Position numbers and translations under genes: made by a program
Assembly (NCBI GenBank): GCA_040776805.1
Contig: JAXGZS010000002.1
Coordinates: forward strand, 248,001-312,000
DNA length: 64,000 nucleotides
Direction: 5' to 3'
DNA from: UBA7702 sp040776805
GTDB taxonomy: Bacteria > Bacillota > Dehalobacteriia > UBA7702
Notes under the pieces: generated by a model
What the model saw: the letters and a program-made list of their open reading frames with translations, nothing else
Told to the model about the DNA's origin: nothing
The model's database searches: none
In this document: piece by piece, positions 51,833 through 60,911 of the stretch
How positions within the stretch are numbered: position 1 is the first letter of the stretch
How the letters are laid out: the number at the start of each line of letters is the position of its first letter

Positions 51833-51871
51833 TTACCGCAATTTGCGGTAAGACCCCATTTATGTTATAAT
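51833..51871 (+). promoter_or_regulatory. ubiX promoter with palindrome over the -35
   Basis: TTGCGG (51843-51848), 17 bases, TATAAT (51866-51871) with extended TGT. The -35 is half of a perfect inverted repeat, TTACCGCAA-T-TTGCGGTAA (51833-51851). A second promoter with TTGCGGTAA and TGTTATAAT is at 62234-62262. Confidence 0.6.
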
Positions 51872-51962
51872 AACAAAATCATGGCCCGCCCCGTATTGCA
51901 GCATGAATGCCTGGCCCAGGGCAGTCACGGCGAAGAGAGCGACCCGAAAGAGGTTAGAACAT

Positions 51963-52517
51963 ATGAAAATCATCCTTGGCATCACCGGCGCCAGCGGCGT
52001 TATTTACGGCATCCGCTTGCTGGAAACACTGAAAAAGACAGAACACGAAGTAGCTCTCATCATCAGCGCTTGGGGCAAACAAACCATTGCCTTGGAAACG
52101 GATTACGCCCTCAGCACCGTCATCAACCTGGCGGACACGGTCTACGAACCTGACGACTTGGCGGCAGCGGTCTCCAGCGGTTCTTTCAAGGCGGACGCTG
52201 TGGTGATCGCTCCCTGCTCCATGAAGACCTTATCGGCGGTGGCCCACGGCTACAGTGAAAGCCTCATCCCCCGCGTTGCCGAGGTGGCGTTAAAAGAGCG
52301 CCGTCCCCTGGTGATGATGGTCAGGGAAACGCCCCTAAGCGCCATCCATTTGGAGAATATGCTAAAGGCAACTCAGGCCGGAGCCATCCTCGTGCCGCCC
52401 CTCGTCGCGTTTTACCACCGGCCCCAAACAGTGGAGGATATCATCAACCAAAGCGTAGGCAAGGTATTGGATCTGCTCCATATCGAACACGACCTTTTCC
52501 CTCGCTGGGGAGCATAA
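51963..52517 (+). CDS. ubiX: Flavin prenyltransferase UbiX
   Basis: The 184-residue flavoprotein joins dimethylallyl phosphate to FMN to make prenyl-FMN, the cofactor of UbiD decarboxylases. The family signature is complete: GITGASGVIYGIRLLE (residues 6-21), IAPCSMKTLSAVAHGYSE and LMMVRETPLSAIHLENML-like (VMMVRETPLSAIH). ATG 51963 follows GAGG. It is convergent with, and 80 bases from, the ABC-ubiA-ubiD block, so UbiX probably serves the UbiD encoded at 56034-57824. Confidence 0.94.
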   Translation: MKIILGITGASGVIYGIRLLETLKKTEHEVALIISAWGKQTIALETDYALSTVINLADTVYEPDDLAAAVSSGSFKADAVVIAPCSMKTLSAVAHGYSESLIPRVAEVALKERRPLVMMVRETPLSAIHLENMLKATQAGAILVPPLVAFYHRPQTVEDIINQSVGKVLDLLHIEHDLFPRWGA

Positions 52518-52534
52518 GCAAAAGAAGCAAAAAC

Positions 52535-52578
52535 AAAAGCGCGACTTAGGATTTTTTCGAAGTCGCGCTTTTCTTTAT
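52535..52578. terminator. Bidirectional terminator between ubiX and the ABC genes
   Basis: AAAAGCGCGACTT / AAGTCGCGCTTTT (13 bp perfect, 12-base loop) with T-rich flanks on both strands. It serves convergent transcripts. Confidence 0.85.
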
Positions 52579-52595
52579 TTCTTTATCTCTTTATC

Positions 52596-53402
52596 TCATT
52601 TTACCGATCTTTCGAGGGAAACCCCTTCCCCAACCTGCTTCTCCCCGAAGGGCTGCCACCGGCAACAGCGGCGGTACAGACCGTCGATGAAGGCGAACAA
52701 AGCATAGCCCAAAAGTCCCAAAAGAACAATGCCGGTAAACATATCGACATAATTCACTCGAGTCCAGGCATTCATGATATAATAGCCCATGCCGTAGCGG
52801 GCGCCGAAGGTTTCCGTGAAGAACAGTACCGATAAGGCCGTGCCCATACTCACCCGCAAGGAAGAAAAGATCGCCGGCAAGGTCGCCGGCACGACGACGC
52901 GGCGAAACATGGTTTGATGAGATGCTCCCAACACGTTAAGGCAGGCGTAGGTTTCCCTGGGAATGGCTTTGGCGGCGTCCCGAGAGGAAACCGTCACCTG
53001 AAACACCACGATCAGCACAATCATCGTCACTTTGGCCGCCTCGCCCAAACCGCAGATCAGCATCACCAACGGCAAAAGGGCTATTTTGGGAATGGGGTAA
53101 AGCAGATAAATGAGAGGCGAACATATCCGGTCAAAGCGGGGGAAATAACCCATGGACAAACCAAGGGCCAAGCCGAGGAGCAGAGAAAGGGCAATGCCTA
53201 CGGCGATCCGCCCCAAACTGGCCAGGAGATGCAGATACATGCCGCCGGAAACAAAATGAAGACAGATGTTTTCCACTACGGCCACGGGGGAGGGCAAAAA
53301 GGCCACCTTGAGAGCCTGGGAAAGAAGATACCAAAAAATCAGCAAGGCGACGAGGGCCCATAATGTCGTTTCCCCTAAAAAGCGGGGTTTTTTCATTGCC
53401 AT
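52596..53402 (-). CDS. NitT/TauT-type ABC transporter permease
   Basis: A 268-residue inner-membrane permease with about six transmembrane helices. The coupling segment reads PKIALLPLVMLICGLGEAAKV, and the conserved ALSVLFFTETFGARYGMGYYI follows. The SsuC/TauC/ThiX family imports nitrate, sulfonates or thiamine precursors. It overlaps the ATPase gene by 10 bases and is the last gene of the row ubiD, ubiA, binding protein, ATPase, permease. The substrate is unknown; the setting hints at an aromatic or quinone precursor. Confidence 0.85.
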   Translation of the reverse strand: MAMKKPRFLGETTLWALVALLIFWYLLSQALKVAFLPSPVAVVENICLHFVSGGMYLHLLASLGRIAVGIALSLLLGLALGLSMGYFPRFDRICSPLIYLLYPIPKIALLPLVMLICGLGEAAKVTMIVLIVVFQVTVSSRDAAKAIPRETYACLNVLGASHQTMFRRVVVPATLPAIFSSLRVSMGTALSVLFFTETFGARYGMGYYIMNAWTRVNYVDMFTGIVLLGLLGYALFAFIDGLYRRCCRWQPFGEKQVGEGVSLERSVK

Positions 53403-54142
53403 ATCTCACCTGCCATTCTCCTAAGTTCCAGGGCAAGGTCATAATATTCTTTGCATAACCGAAGCTCCTCTCTGCCAAAAAGAGGGTTATCGATCACCCG
53501 GGCAATGCGCCCCGGAGACGGCGTCAGCAAAGCGATTCGCTGTCCCACACAGAGAGCCTCTTCCACGCTATGGGTAACAAAAACCGTGGTCACCGCATAT
53601 TTTCCCCAGAGGGAAAGAAAGATACTCTGCATCTTTTCGCGATTGATGGCATCCAAGGCGGAAAAAGGCTCGTCCATCAATAAGACTTGGGGCTTGAGCA
53701 AAAAGGCTCTGGCAATGGCCACCCGCTGCTGCTCCCCGCCGGATAATTGCAGGGGGTATTTTTTTTGCAGGCTCAAAAGGCCCAAATCCGTTAACAGGGA
53801 GGAAATATGCTCTTTTTCCTTTTTGAGATCATCGCCTTTGATTTTTAGGCCCAACACCGCGTTTTCATAAGCAGTGGCCCAGTTCAACAGTCCGTACTGC
53901 TGGGGTACAAAACCGATCCGATCTTTTTTCGGCTCAGGCACGGAACCGTTTAGCAGAACCTTGCCGCGATAGTCGGTATGAAGTCCCGCGATCACCTTTA
54001 AAAGCGTTGATTTTCCGCATCCCGAAGGGCCGATCATGGCTAGGACGGATCCATGATCGACCTCCAAATGCAAATGTTCCAGGGCCTTGACGCGCTTTCC
54101 CGCCGCTTCATAGGAAACGGAAACATCCTCTACTGCAATCAA
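53393..54142 (-). CDS. NitT/TauT-type ABC transporter ATP-binding protein
   Basis: A 249-residue ATPase with Walker A GPSGCGKSTLLKVIAG (about 38-53), Q-loop FVPQQYGLLNWATAYENA, signature LSGGEQQRVAIARAF, Walker B VLLMDEPFSALD and the switch His in FVTHSVEEAL. It drives the adjacent permease. Start is a TTG at 54142 nine bases after GAGG at the end of the binding-protein gene. The two genes are seven bases apart. Confidence 0.9.
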   Translation of the reverse strand: MIAVEDVSVSYEAAGKRVKALEHLHLEVDHGSVLAMIGPSGCGKSTLLKVIAGLHTDYRGKVLLNGSVPEPKKDRIGFVPQQYGLLNWATAYENAVLGLKIKGDDLKKEKEHISSLLTDLGLLSLQKKYPLQLSGGEQQRVAIARAFLLKPQVLLMDEPFSALDAINREKMQSIFLSLWGKYAVTTVFVTHSVEEALCVGQRIALLTPSPGRIARVIDNPLFGREELRLCKEYYDLALELRRMAGEIWQ

Positions 54143-54148
54143 CTGTCT

Positions 54149-55105
54149 TTACCTCGCAAATTCAATGTTCACCAATTCAGCATAAGTGAGGTTCGCCGTT
54201 AAAAGTTCCCGTTTGGTCATCCACTCCAGTACGTCGGCAACATCCCCCTCGGTGGGAACCGTCGCTTCCCGATAAACCGGCAAAACCAGGGTATCGTCTA
54301 CAGATTCGGGGAAACCCGCTTCCGCAATCAGCCAATCCATATATTCTTCCCGTGGCGTATCGTTTAAATAGGCCACGGCTTTGTTATAGGCCCGCACAAA
54401 GGCTGCCACCGCGTCGGGATGATCTGCGGTGAGCGTAGAAAGCATGGCAAGGCAGGTGGCGTTTAGGCCCAAATCCGCCGAAGAGGCAAGCACCATTGCG
54501 CCGCTGTCTTTGGCGACACTGACTTGGGGTTCCGGCATCGTCGCCGCGTCCACACTGCCGTTGATCAGCATTTCCATGCGCACGGTGATCTGGGGCGCGT
54601 AAGAATAGGTCACGTGGTCCTTGGCCACGCCGTAGTGGGCCAAGATCCGGTCGCTGGCATAGTCCATAATGGTATTTTCCGACAGGGTCAATGTTTTGCC
54701 GTCAAGCTCTTCCACCGAGGTGATGTTACTCTGCACCGAGGCCAAAATCTGCTGGCTGCCGTCGGTGGAAAGAATGGCTTCTAAATCGAGATCGCTTTGG
54801 CGAAACAGCGCCACGGCAATCAAATCCGTGGTCACCGCGTTCACCGCCTTGCTTTGCAGGGCGCTGTCCCGGTCGGCGGCAGAGGTAAAGGCCTCGATTT
54901 CCACGGCGACCTGCTCTGCTTCAAAATAGCCCAAATGCTGGGCGACGATAAAGGGAAGGGCCTGAGTATCCGGGAGAACTCCGACGACGATGGGCTCCTC
55001 TTCGTTTAAGGTTTCCGCCGTTTCCTGAGGATCCTCCCCGGTGCAGGCGGCAAAGCCCCATAATAAAGAGACGCATAAAAGTGCCATGAGCATTTTTTTC
55101 AACAT
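54149..55105 (-). CDS. NitT/TauT-type substrate-binding lipoprotein
   Basis: A 318-residue lipoprotein (signal peptide MLKKMLMALLCVSLLWGFAAC, cysteine at 21) of the NMT1/ThiY/SsuA-like binding-fold group. Mature segments GVLPDTQALPFIVAQHLGYF, AVTTDLIAVALFRQ, and ENTIMDYASDRILAHYG fit that family. GAGG lies before ATG 55105. Related folds bind thiamine pyrimidine precursors, sulfonates or, in the cytosolic MqnA/MqnD enzymes, futalosine-pathway compounds. Encoded between the UbiA gene and its own transporter, its ligand may be a precursor used by UbiD/UbiA. Confidence 0.85.
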   Translation of the reverse strand: MLKKMLMALLCVSLLWGFAACTGEDPQETAETLNEEEPIVVGVLPDTQALPFIVAQHLGYFEAEQVAVEIEAFTSAADRDSALQSKAVNAVTTDLIAVALFRQSDLDLEAILSTDGSQQILASVQSNITSVEELDGKTLTLSENTIMDYASDRILAHYGVAKDHVTYSYAPQITVRMEMLINGSVDAATMPEPQVSVAKDSGAMVLASSADLGLNATCLAMLSTLTADHPDAVAAFVRAYNKAVAYLNDTPREEYMDWLIAEAGFPESVDDTLVLPVYREATVPTEGDVADVLEWMTKRELLTANLTYAELVNIEFAR

Positions 55106-55180
55106 GTTGATTCCTCTTCCTTTTTTTTCTTTTTCTTTTTCTTGCAATGTTCTTTCTTTTAATATCATTTCTGATGATTT

Positions 55181-56047
55181 TTACAGAAATAAATCGGCGA
55201 CGACGAAAATCAATAAAACAACGCTGATGATCTGATTCACCTGATACGAAGCAAAAATCACCTTTCCGTAATGATCCGGGGAAACCAGGCGGTGTTCGTA
55301 GAAGAGAAAACCGCCGATGAGCAAAACGCCGATCCCGTAAAACCAGGTAAGCTCCGTCAGAAAAATCAGGGAGCACAACAATAAAAATGTTCCGACATGA
55401 AAGGCGGCGGCAATCAGCAGCGCCGTTTTCTCCCCAAAGCGCACGGGAATGGAATGAAGCCCCTCTTTGGCGTCAAAATCGCGGTCTTGGATGGCGTAAA
55501 TGATATCAAATCCCGCCACCCACAGCACGTCGGCAAGACATAAGACACAGGCGACAAAGTTCAGCCTCCCGGTCACGGCGATCCAGGCTCCCGCCGGCGC
55601 CACAGCGCAGGAAAGGCCTAAAATCAAATGACAAAGCCAGGTAAACCGCTTGGCGTAGGAATAGACCACAAATAAAACAGCGGCAACGGGCAGCAAGTAA
55701 ACGCAGATCCGGCCCAAAAAGGCCGCGGCGACGAAAAGCAGCACAGCGCAAACAAGGATCAAATAACAGACTTCCCGGGTGCGCAGCTTGCCGGCGGGAA
55801 TGTGCCGTCCCGCGGTGCGGGGATCTTTGGCGTCGATATCCCGGTCCGCCACCCGGTTTAAGGCGTTGGCGCCGGTACGCCCCGCCAGCAGCGCCACGAA
55901 GATCCAAAAAACGGTGGCATAAGCGGGGAGTCCGTGAGCGGCAAGGAGCATCCCCACAATGCCGAAGGACAGAGAAAACAGGGAATTGGAGAACATGACC
56001 AGTTCACCGTACATCCGTATTTTCGTTTTGATTTCAGTCCAAGCCAT
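55181..56047 (-). CDS. ubiA: UbiA-family prenyltransferase (MqnP/UbiA-like)
   Basis: The 288-residue membrane enzyme has about eight helices and transfers a polyprenyl chain to an aromatic acid. The two Asp-rich motifs are NRVADRDIDAKDPRTAGR (about 63-80) and DIIYAIQDRDFDAKEGLHS (about 181-199). The specific branch is that used with UbiD/UbiX in the futalosine menaquinone route and in ubiquinone synthesis. It overlaps ubiD by 14 bases. A quinone product is therefore likely, but the other mqn or men genes are not in the window. Confidence 0.88.
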   Translation of the reverse strand: MAWTEIKTKIRMYGELVMFSNSLFSLSFGIVGMLLAAHGLPAYATVFWIFVALLAGRTGANALNRVADRDIDAKDPRTAGRHIPAGKLRTREVCYLILVCAVLLFVAAAFLGRICVYLLPVAAVLFVVYSYAKRFTWLCHLILGLSCAVAPAGAWIAVTGRLNFVACVLCLADVLWVAGFDIIYAIQDRDFDAKEGLHSIPVRFGEKTALLIAAAFHVGTFLLLCSLIFLTELTWFYGIGVLLIGGFLFYEHRLVSPDHYGKVIFASYQVNQIISVVLLIFVVADLFL

Positions 56048-57824
56048 AGGTCTGCCACCTTTCCGATACTTTGGCTTTGACCGCGTCAGTCATGACAATA
56101 TCATTGGGCCAGGGACGGGTATGGCCGTCTAAGGGCAGTTTTTTGGTGGCGTCCACACCGATACGGCCCCCGGCGTCAGCAGCGTCGAAAAAGAGATCGC
56201 GCCGGGCGTCGATATTATTGAAGATCTTCCAAGCCACAAGAGAAGGATCCGTGGGATCCAGCTCCCCGTCGATCACCACAATCACCCGAGCAAAAGCGCA
56301 GGAGGGCGACGAAAATAAAGTATCGATCAGAGTTTTTGCGGCTTTCGGCCGGTCTTTGGTCAAAGCCACCACCAAAGCACCGCCAAAACAGGCCGCCCCT
56401 TTGATATGCGGGTCGTTGGCCGTCAGCTGTTCCGCCAAAGCCTCCGCAGCTGCCTTGCTTAAAGACGTCAGGGGCAGCGCCGCTGCTTTTGTGGTGGCGT
56501 CCACGCCCAACTTTGTGCCGTAACAGGGGTGAGCCGAGGAATGATCCAGGACGTCGAGAGGCCCCTCCGCCAGCACGAGATCGCGGGTAAAATCACAATG
56601 CTCCATCATATCCCTAAAGACGGCGGCATAATCATGGGGATTCCTCTTTTCATCCACGAGAATGATCATCTTGGTATACATCATTTGCGCCATGCCCCAA
56701 AAGCCGTGAAAGATCTTGCGGCTGTGCCCCGGATACTCTTTTTTTGCCGATACAATGACGCAGTTATGAAAAACGCCTTCCATCGGAAAGCTGATATCCA
56801 CAACCTCGGGATAGATCATGCGCAGCAGCGGCAGGAAGAAGCGTTCCGTGGCCTTGGCCAAATAGCAGTCTTCCATGGGCGGACGTCCCACAATGGTGCA
56901 GGGATACACGGGATTCTTTTTATGAGTGACGCAAGTCACGTGAAACACGGGATAATCGTCAGCCAGAGAATAGTACCCCGTATGGTCGCCAAAAGGCCCT
57001 TCCCTGCGGGTTTCGTCGATATCCACATAACCTTCCAACACAAACTCGGCGTGGGCGGGAACACGGATATCATTGGTCACACACCGCACCGTTTCCACCG
57101 GCGCGTTGCGGAGGAATCCCGCAAAGAGCAGTTCATCGACGAACTTCGGCAGCGGCGCGGTGGCCGCGTAGATGGTGGCGGGATCGGCGCCGAGGACAAC
57201 GGACACAGGCATCCGGCTGCTCCGGGCCTTGTATTTTTCATAGATGCGCCGACCGTCTTTATGGATGTGCCAGTGCATACCCGTGGTATTGCGGTCAAAA
57301 ACCTGCAAACGGTACATACCGACGTTTTGCGTGCCGTCTTCGGGGTCTTTCGTAAAAACCAAAGGCAAAGTTACAAAGGGGCCTCCGTCTTCCGGCCAGC
57401 AATGCAAAACCGGCAAAGCGGTCAAGTCCGGTTCCTTTTCAACGACCTCCTGGCAGGGTCCGTGTTTGACTTTCTTCGGGAAAATGCGCAGCAGCGGGGT
57501 AAGCTCCGGCAAGGCGGCGAACCGCGCCGGCCAGGAAGTATAGTGAGACATATCGAGGAGTTCCTCGATCCGCTTGCCCACATCGTCCAAAGACGTCAGC
57601 TCAAAGGCCAGCTTTATCCGCTCCCAGGAGCCAAAGGCATTGATCAGCAGCGGATAGGGGGAATCCTTCACCTTCTCAAAGAGAATGGCCGGCCCCTCTT
57701 GCTTCATCACGCGGTCCGCGATTTCCGTGATTTCCAGAGTCCGATCCACCTCCACGCCGACCCGGCGCAGTAAATGCCGATCTTCTAATATTTTGATAAA
57801 GGCCTGCAAATCTTTGTACGCCAT
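56034..57824 (-). CDS. ubiD: UbiD-family prenyl-FMN decarboxylase
   Basis: A 596-residue decarboxylase dependent on prenyl-FMN from UbiX. Conserved blocks include NVGMYRLQVFDRNTTGMHWHIHKDG, the region EGPFGDHTGYYSLADDYPVF with the catalytic-type acid, and GVHNCVIVS-like (EGVFHNCVIVSAKKEYPGH). Family lengths run 450-620. It is the first gene of the ubiD-ubiA-ABC row. Start at ATG 57824 behind AGAGG; the longer frame to 57860 lacks a ribosome site. It would remove the carboxylate from a hydroxybenzoate or dihydroxynaphthoate after prenylation. Confidence 0.92.
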   Translation of the reverse strand: MAYKDLQAFIKILEDRHLLRRVGVEVDRTLEITEIADRVMKQEGPAILFEKVKDSPYPLLINAFGSWERIKLAFELTSLDDVGKRIEELLDMSHYTSWPARFAALPELTPLLRIFPKKVKHGPCQEVVEKEPDLTALPVLHCWPEDGGPFVTLPLVFTKDPEDGTQNVGMYRLQVFDRNTTGMHWHIHKDGRRIYEKYKARSSRMPVSVVLGADPATIYAATAPLPKFVDELLFAGFLRNAPVETVRCVTNDIRVPAHAEFVLEGYVDIDETRREGPFGDHTGYYSLADDYPVFHVTCVTHKKNPVYPCTIVGRPPMEDCYLAKATERFFLPLLRMIYPEVVDISFPMEGVFHNCVIVSAKKEYPGHSRKIFHGFWGMAQMMYTKMIILVDEKRNPHDYAAVFRDMMEHCDFTRDLVLAEGPLDVLDHSSAHPCYGTKLGVDATTKAAALPLTSLSKAAAEALAEQLTANDPHIKGAACFGGALVVALTKDRPKAAKTLIDTLFSSPSCAFARVIVVIDGELDPTDPSLVAWKIFNNIDARRDLFFDAADAGGRIGVDATKKLPLDGHTRPWPNDIVMTDAVKAKVSERWQTYGLD

Positions 57825-57971
57825 CCTCAGTCCTCTTTTCTTTTCGATTCCATCCTTCAATATATTAGGAAGCCATAGGAATAAAGCAAGTTTATCATAG
57901 TTACTTTGCTGTTGTCAAACAACCGTATCCACCGAAAGGGCCGTCTTAACCTGCGATCTCCGCCGGGATGA

Positions 57972-58006
57972 GCTTAAGAAAGCCGTTTCTTTGTCATGTA
58001 AAGAAA
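57972..58006. terminator. Hairpin after the carboxypeptidase-SLH gene
   Basis: AGCCGTTTCTTT / AAAGAAACGGCT, a 12-bp perfect stem around TGTCATGT-type loop bases. T runs are short on both sides, so termination strength is uncertain. Confidence 0.55.
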
Positions 58007-58048
58007 CGGCTCCTTTTCCGTATCAACAACACCCTTTTTAGAGCGCCG

Positions 58049-59749
58049 TCAAACCCCGTCGGCGGCGTTCAATAGAGCCGCGGAGCGCATGAGCAAAGCG
58101 GCGCTTTCCGCCCTTGTGGCGTTGTTTGCCGGACGGAAGCTATGATCGGCATAACCGGAGATCACACCGTTGGCCGTCGCCGCGGCCACCCAAGCTTTGG
58201 CCCAGGCGGCGATGGTATCGTCATCGCTGAAAGACGTTTCTGTCTCCGCGGTTTCTGTCATTTGGAACGCGCGGCCGATGATCACGGCAATTTCCTGGCG
58301 GGTGATATTCCGACCGGGACGGAAAGTTCCGTCGGGATAGCCGTCAATGATGTTGTTTTCCGCGGCGATGGCAACGTATTTTTCCGACCAGGTACCCTGA
58401 ACATCGCCGAAGGCCGCGCTCTTGTCGGTTATCTCCAGCAGTTGGCTGGCTGCCATGGTACGGATCAGCGCCGTGACAAATTCCGCTCTCGTAATGGCAT
58501 TGCCGGGACGGAAGGTACCGTCGGCGTAACCGTTGAGAGCGTCGTCGTTTTTCAGCTGCGTAATGGCGTCTTCGGCCCAGTGTTGATCAATATCACGAAA
58601 AGCGCAGGGGGCTTCGGCGCTGAAAGAAAACAACGAGGAGACCGTTTTTGCAGCGCCGTTGGGCAGGTTGAGATAGAACGCGACGGTAACATCGCCGTTG
58701 GCATAGGAATCAAGGTTGAGCTTCTGTGTTAAAACCGTACCTGCCTGCATGGGGCTGTTTTCAAAGGTCGCCACCGTCGTACCGTTCACCTGCCAACCGC
58801 CGGAAGCCACAAAGGGGACGGCGGTTTGGGCTACCGTGGCTTTGACGGTAAAATCAGCCCCCCGACGAATGGCGGGGGTCACGGAAGAGAGGGTAAGGGA
58901 TGCGGAAGCCGCCGCCGCGTCACTGGTCTTCACCGAGGAAAACCCGTAATCCAACAAGGCTCTTGCATCGCCGTAGCGGTCGCTGGAATGCATCACAACC
59001 GTGATAATGCGGCGGTTGTTCTGTTTTGCCGTCACCGTTATGCAGCTTCCCGCCGCGGAACTGGTTCCTGTTTTCAGGCCGTCCACACCGGCATAGTAGT
59101 CGCTGCCTAAAAATTTATTCGTATTTCGATAGGTCTTTCCTTTAAAGGAAAAGGTTTGCAGAGACGTATAATTTAGAATATCCGGGTAGTTATTGATAAA
59201 ATGATAGGCCAAAAGCGCCATGGAACGGGCGGTGACATAATGATCGATGCCGCCGTGACAATTGGTAAAATTCGCTTTCATGCCCAAAGAGGCCGCGGTG
59301 GAATTCATACGCGCCACAAAGGCCGCTTCCGAGCCGCTGATATATTCCGCCATGGCGTGGCAGGCGCCGCAGGCCGAGGGGAGCAGCATCAGTTTCACCA
59401 TGGTATCAACGGTATATTTCTCCCCTTGAGAAAGAGGCACGTTGGAATAACCGCCGGTGGCGGCGACACTCGCCGCGGCGGCGCTGATCGTCACCACGGA
59501 GTTTTTACTGATGGTGCCTTTATTCAGCTCCTCGAAGATGATATAGGCGCTCATCAGCTTCGTCATACTGGCGGGAACCCGCAAGGTATCGGCATCTTTG
59601 GTGTAGTAAAAGGCGCCGGTATCGCAATCCATCACCACGGCGGAATAGGCGTTTACCGAAGGCGCCGCGGCCATGGCAGGGGCGGAAAAAAGCATCAGCA
59701 AAAAAGCGATCAGCAATAAAACAAAAAAATTCCTGCGTATGGATTTCAT
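58049..59749 (-). CDS. D-alanyl-D-alanine carboxypeptidase with three SLH domains
   Basis: A 566-residue exported protein: signal peptide (NFFVLLLIAFLLMLFSAPAMA), S11 peptidase domain with SMTK, the SAC/SACH variant in PSACGACHAMAEY where SxN is normal, and KTGTSSAAG, then an Ig-like linker and three SLH domains (about 385-560; FRDIDQHWAEDAITQLKND and two more). The middle SxN motif is Ser-Ala-Cys here, a change worth checking for activity. The enzyme would trim peptidoglycan while held on the wall polymer. GGAG precedes ATG 59749; an extended -10 (TGATATAAT) is visible upstream at 59781-59789. Confidence 0.85.
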   Translation of the reverse strand: MKSIRRNFFVLLLIAFLLMLFSAPAMAAAPSVNAYSAVVMDCDTGAFYYTKDADTLRVPASMTKLMSAYIIFEELNKGTISKNSVVTISAAAASVAATGGYSNVPLSQGEKYTVDTMVKLMLLPSACGACHAMAEYISGSEAAFVARMNSTAASLGMKANFTNCHGGIDHYVTARSMALLAYHFINNYPDILNYTSLQTFSFKGKTYRNTNKFLGSDYYAGVDGLKTGTSSAAGSCITVTAKQNNRRIITVVMHSSDRYGDARALLDYGFSSVKTSDAAAASASLTLSSVTPAIRRGADFTVKATVAQTAVPFVASGGWQVNGTTVATFENSPMQAGTVLTQKLNLDSYANGDVTVAFYLNLPNGAAKTVSSLFSFSAEAPCAFRDIDQHWAEDAITQLKNDDALNGYADGTFRPGNAITRAEFVTALIRTMAASQLLEITDKSAAFGDVQGTWSEKYVAIAAENNIIDGYPDGTFRPGRNITRQEIAVIIGRAFQMTETAETETSFSDDDTIAAWAKAWVAAATANGVISGYADHSFRPANNATRAESAALLMRSAALLNAADGV

Positions 59750-59892
59750 AAAAGACACACTCCTCAAAAAATACAAATTTATTATATCATAGGCAAAGAC
59801 CAAAGAAAACAGGACTTTCCGAAAAAAATCGAAAAGTCCCGAAAAACCTCGCAACGGTTATTTTTTGTATCTCCGCTTTTTAAAAAGCCGCC

Positions 59893-60882
59893 TCAGATCA
59901 TGGCGCAAAGCACCGCTTTGATCGTGTGCATCCTGTTTTCCGCCTCGTCGAAAACCACCGAATGTTTGCTGCGGAAAACCTCGTCGGTGACTTCCCGGAT
60001 GTCGTACCCTTTCGCCTGCCATTCCTTGGCCATTTTCGTTTCAAAATCGTGGAACGACGGCAGGCAATGGAGAAAGAGCACGTCGGGATTGCCTGTGGCG
60101 GATAACAGCTCCATGGTAACGCGGAAAGGCGTCAGCAATTTCACGCGTTGGGGAATCTGCGCTTCCTCTCCCATGGAAGCCCAAATATCGCTGTAAATCA
60201 CGTCGGCGCCTTTGATGGCCTCGGGAGCGTCGGTGATCTCAATGGTGGCGCCGGTGACGGCGGCCACAGCGTTGGCGGCGGATAAAACCGTTTCATCAAC
60301 TTTAAGAGCGCTGGGGCCGTAGGCCACAAAATGCATCCCCATTTTGGCGCACCCATACATCCAGGCATAACACATATTGTTGCGGATATCGCCGCAGAAA
60401 ACGACCTTAACCTCTTTTAACGGTTTGTCGGTATGTTCTTCGATGGTCAGCAGATCCGCTAAAATCTGGGTGGGATGATCCACATCGGTGAGACCGTTGA
60501 ACACCGGCACACCGGAGAATTTCGCCAAATCCTCTACGACTTTTTGATCAAAACCACGGTATTCAATGGCGTCGAACATGCGGCCCAACACCTTCGCCGT
60601 ATCCTCTAAGGATTCTTTTTTCCCCATTTGGGAGCTGTTGGCGTCGAGGAACGTCACGTGACCGCCTTCATCAAGGCAGGCCACTTCAAAGGCACAGCGC
60701 GTTCTGGTGGAGGTTTTTTCAAAGAGCAGCACCATATTTTTGCCCTTGAGCAGCGGATCGTCGCAGATCCCCGCTTTTTTCTTGGCTTTGAGATTGGCGG
60801 CAAGATCCAGCAAATAGCGGATCTCTTTGGGAGTGAAATCCATCAGCGTCAGAAAACTTCTCCCCTTCAGATTGACAGACAT
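59893..60882 (-). CDS. arcB: Ornithine carbamoyltransferase, catabolic
   Basis: The 329-residue enzyme converts citrulline and phosphate into ornithine and carbamoyl phosphate in arginine fermentation. Carbamoyl-phosphate site STRTR (about 57-61) and DHPTQILADLLTI, and ornithine site FLHCLPSFHD are present. It follows arginine deiminase with the start 30 bases after its stop codon, AGGAGG at the ATG, so I call it arcB rather than argF. A carbamate kinase gene (arcC) and the antiporter are not within the window. Confidence 0.92.
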   Translation of the reverse strand: MSVNLKGRSFLTLMDFTPKEIRYLLDLAANLKAKKKAGICDDPLLKGKNMVLLFEKTSTRTRCAFEVACLDEGGHVTFLDANSSQMGKKESLEDTAKVLGRMFDAIEYRGFDQKVVEDLAKFSGVPVFNGLTDVDHPTQILADLLTIEEHTDKPLKEVKVVFCGDIRNNMCYAWMYGCAKMGMHFVAYGPSALKVDETVLSAANAVAAVTGATIEITDAPEAIKGADVIYSDIWASMGEEAQIPQRVKLLTPFRVTMELLSATGNPDVLFLHCLPSFHDFETKMAKEWQAKGYDIREVTDEVFRSKHSVVFDEAENRMHTIKAVLCAMI

Positions 60883-60911
60883 CGTATCTTTCCTCCTTAC
60901 ACCGAAAGACT

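Noticed and set aside
51881..52153. A 90-codon frame starting at the ubiX promoter
   Set aside because: It overlaps ubiX in another frame, is Arg/His-rich, and is not followed by any conserved motif.
56529..57773. A 414-codon plus-strand frame opposite ubiD
   Set aside because: UbiD motifs on the other strand are unambiguous; the plus frame matches no family.
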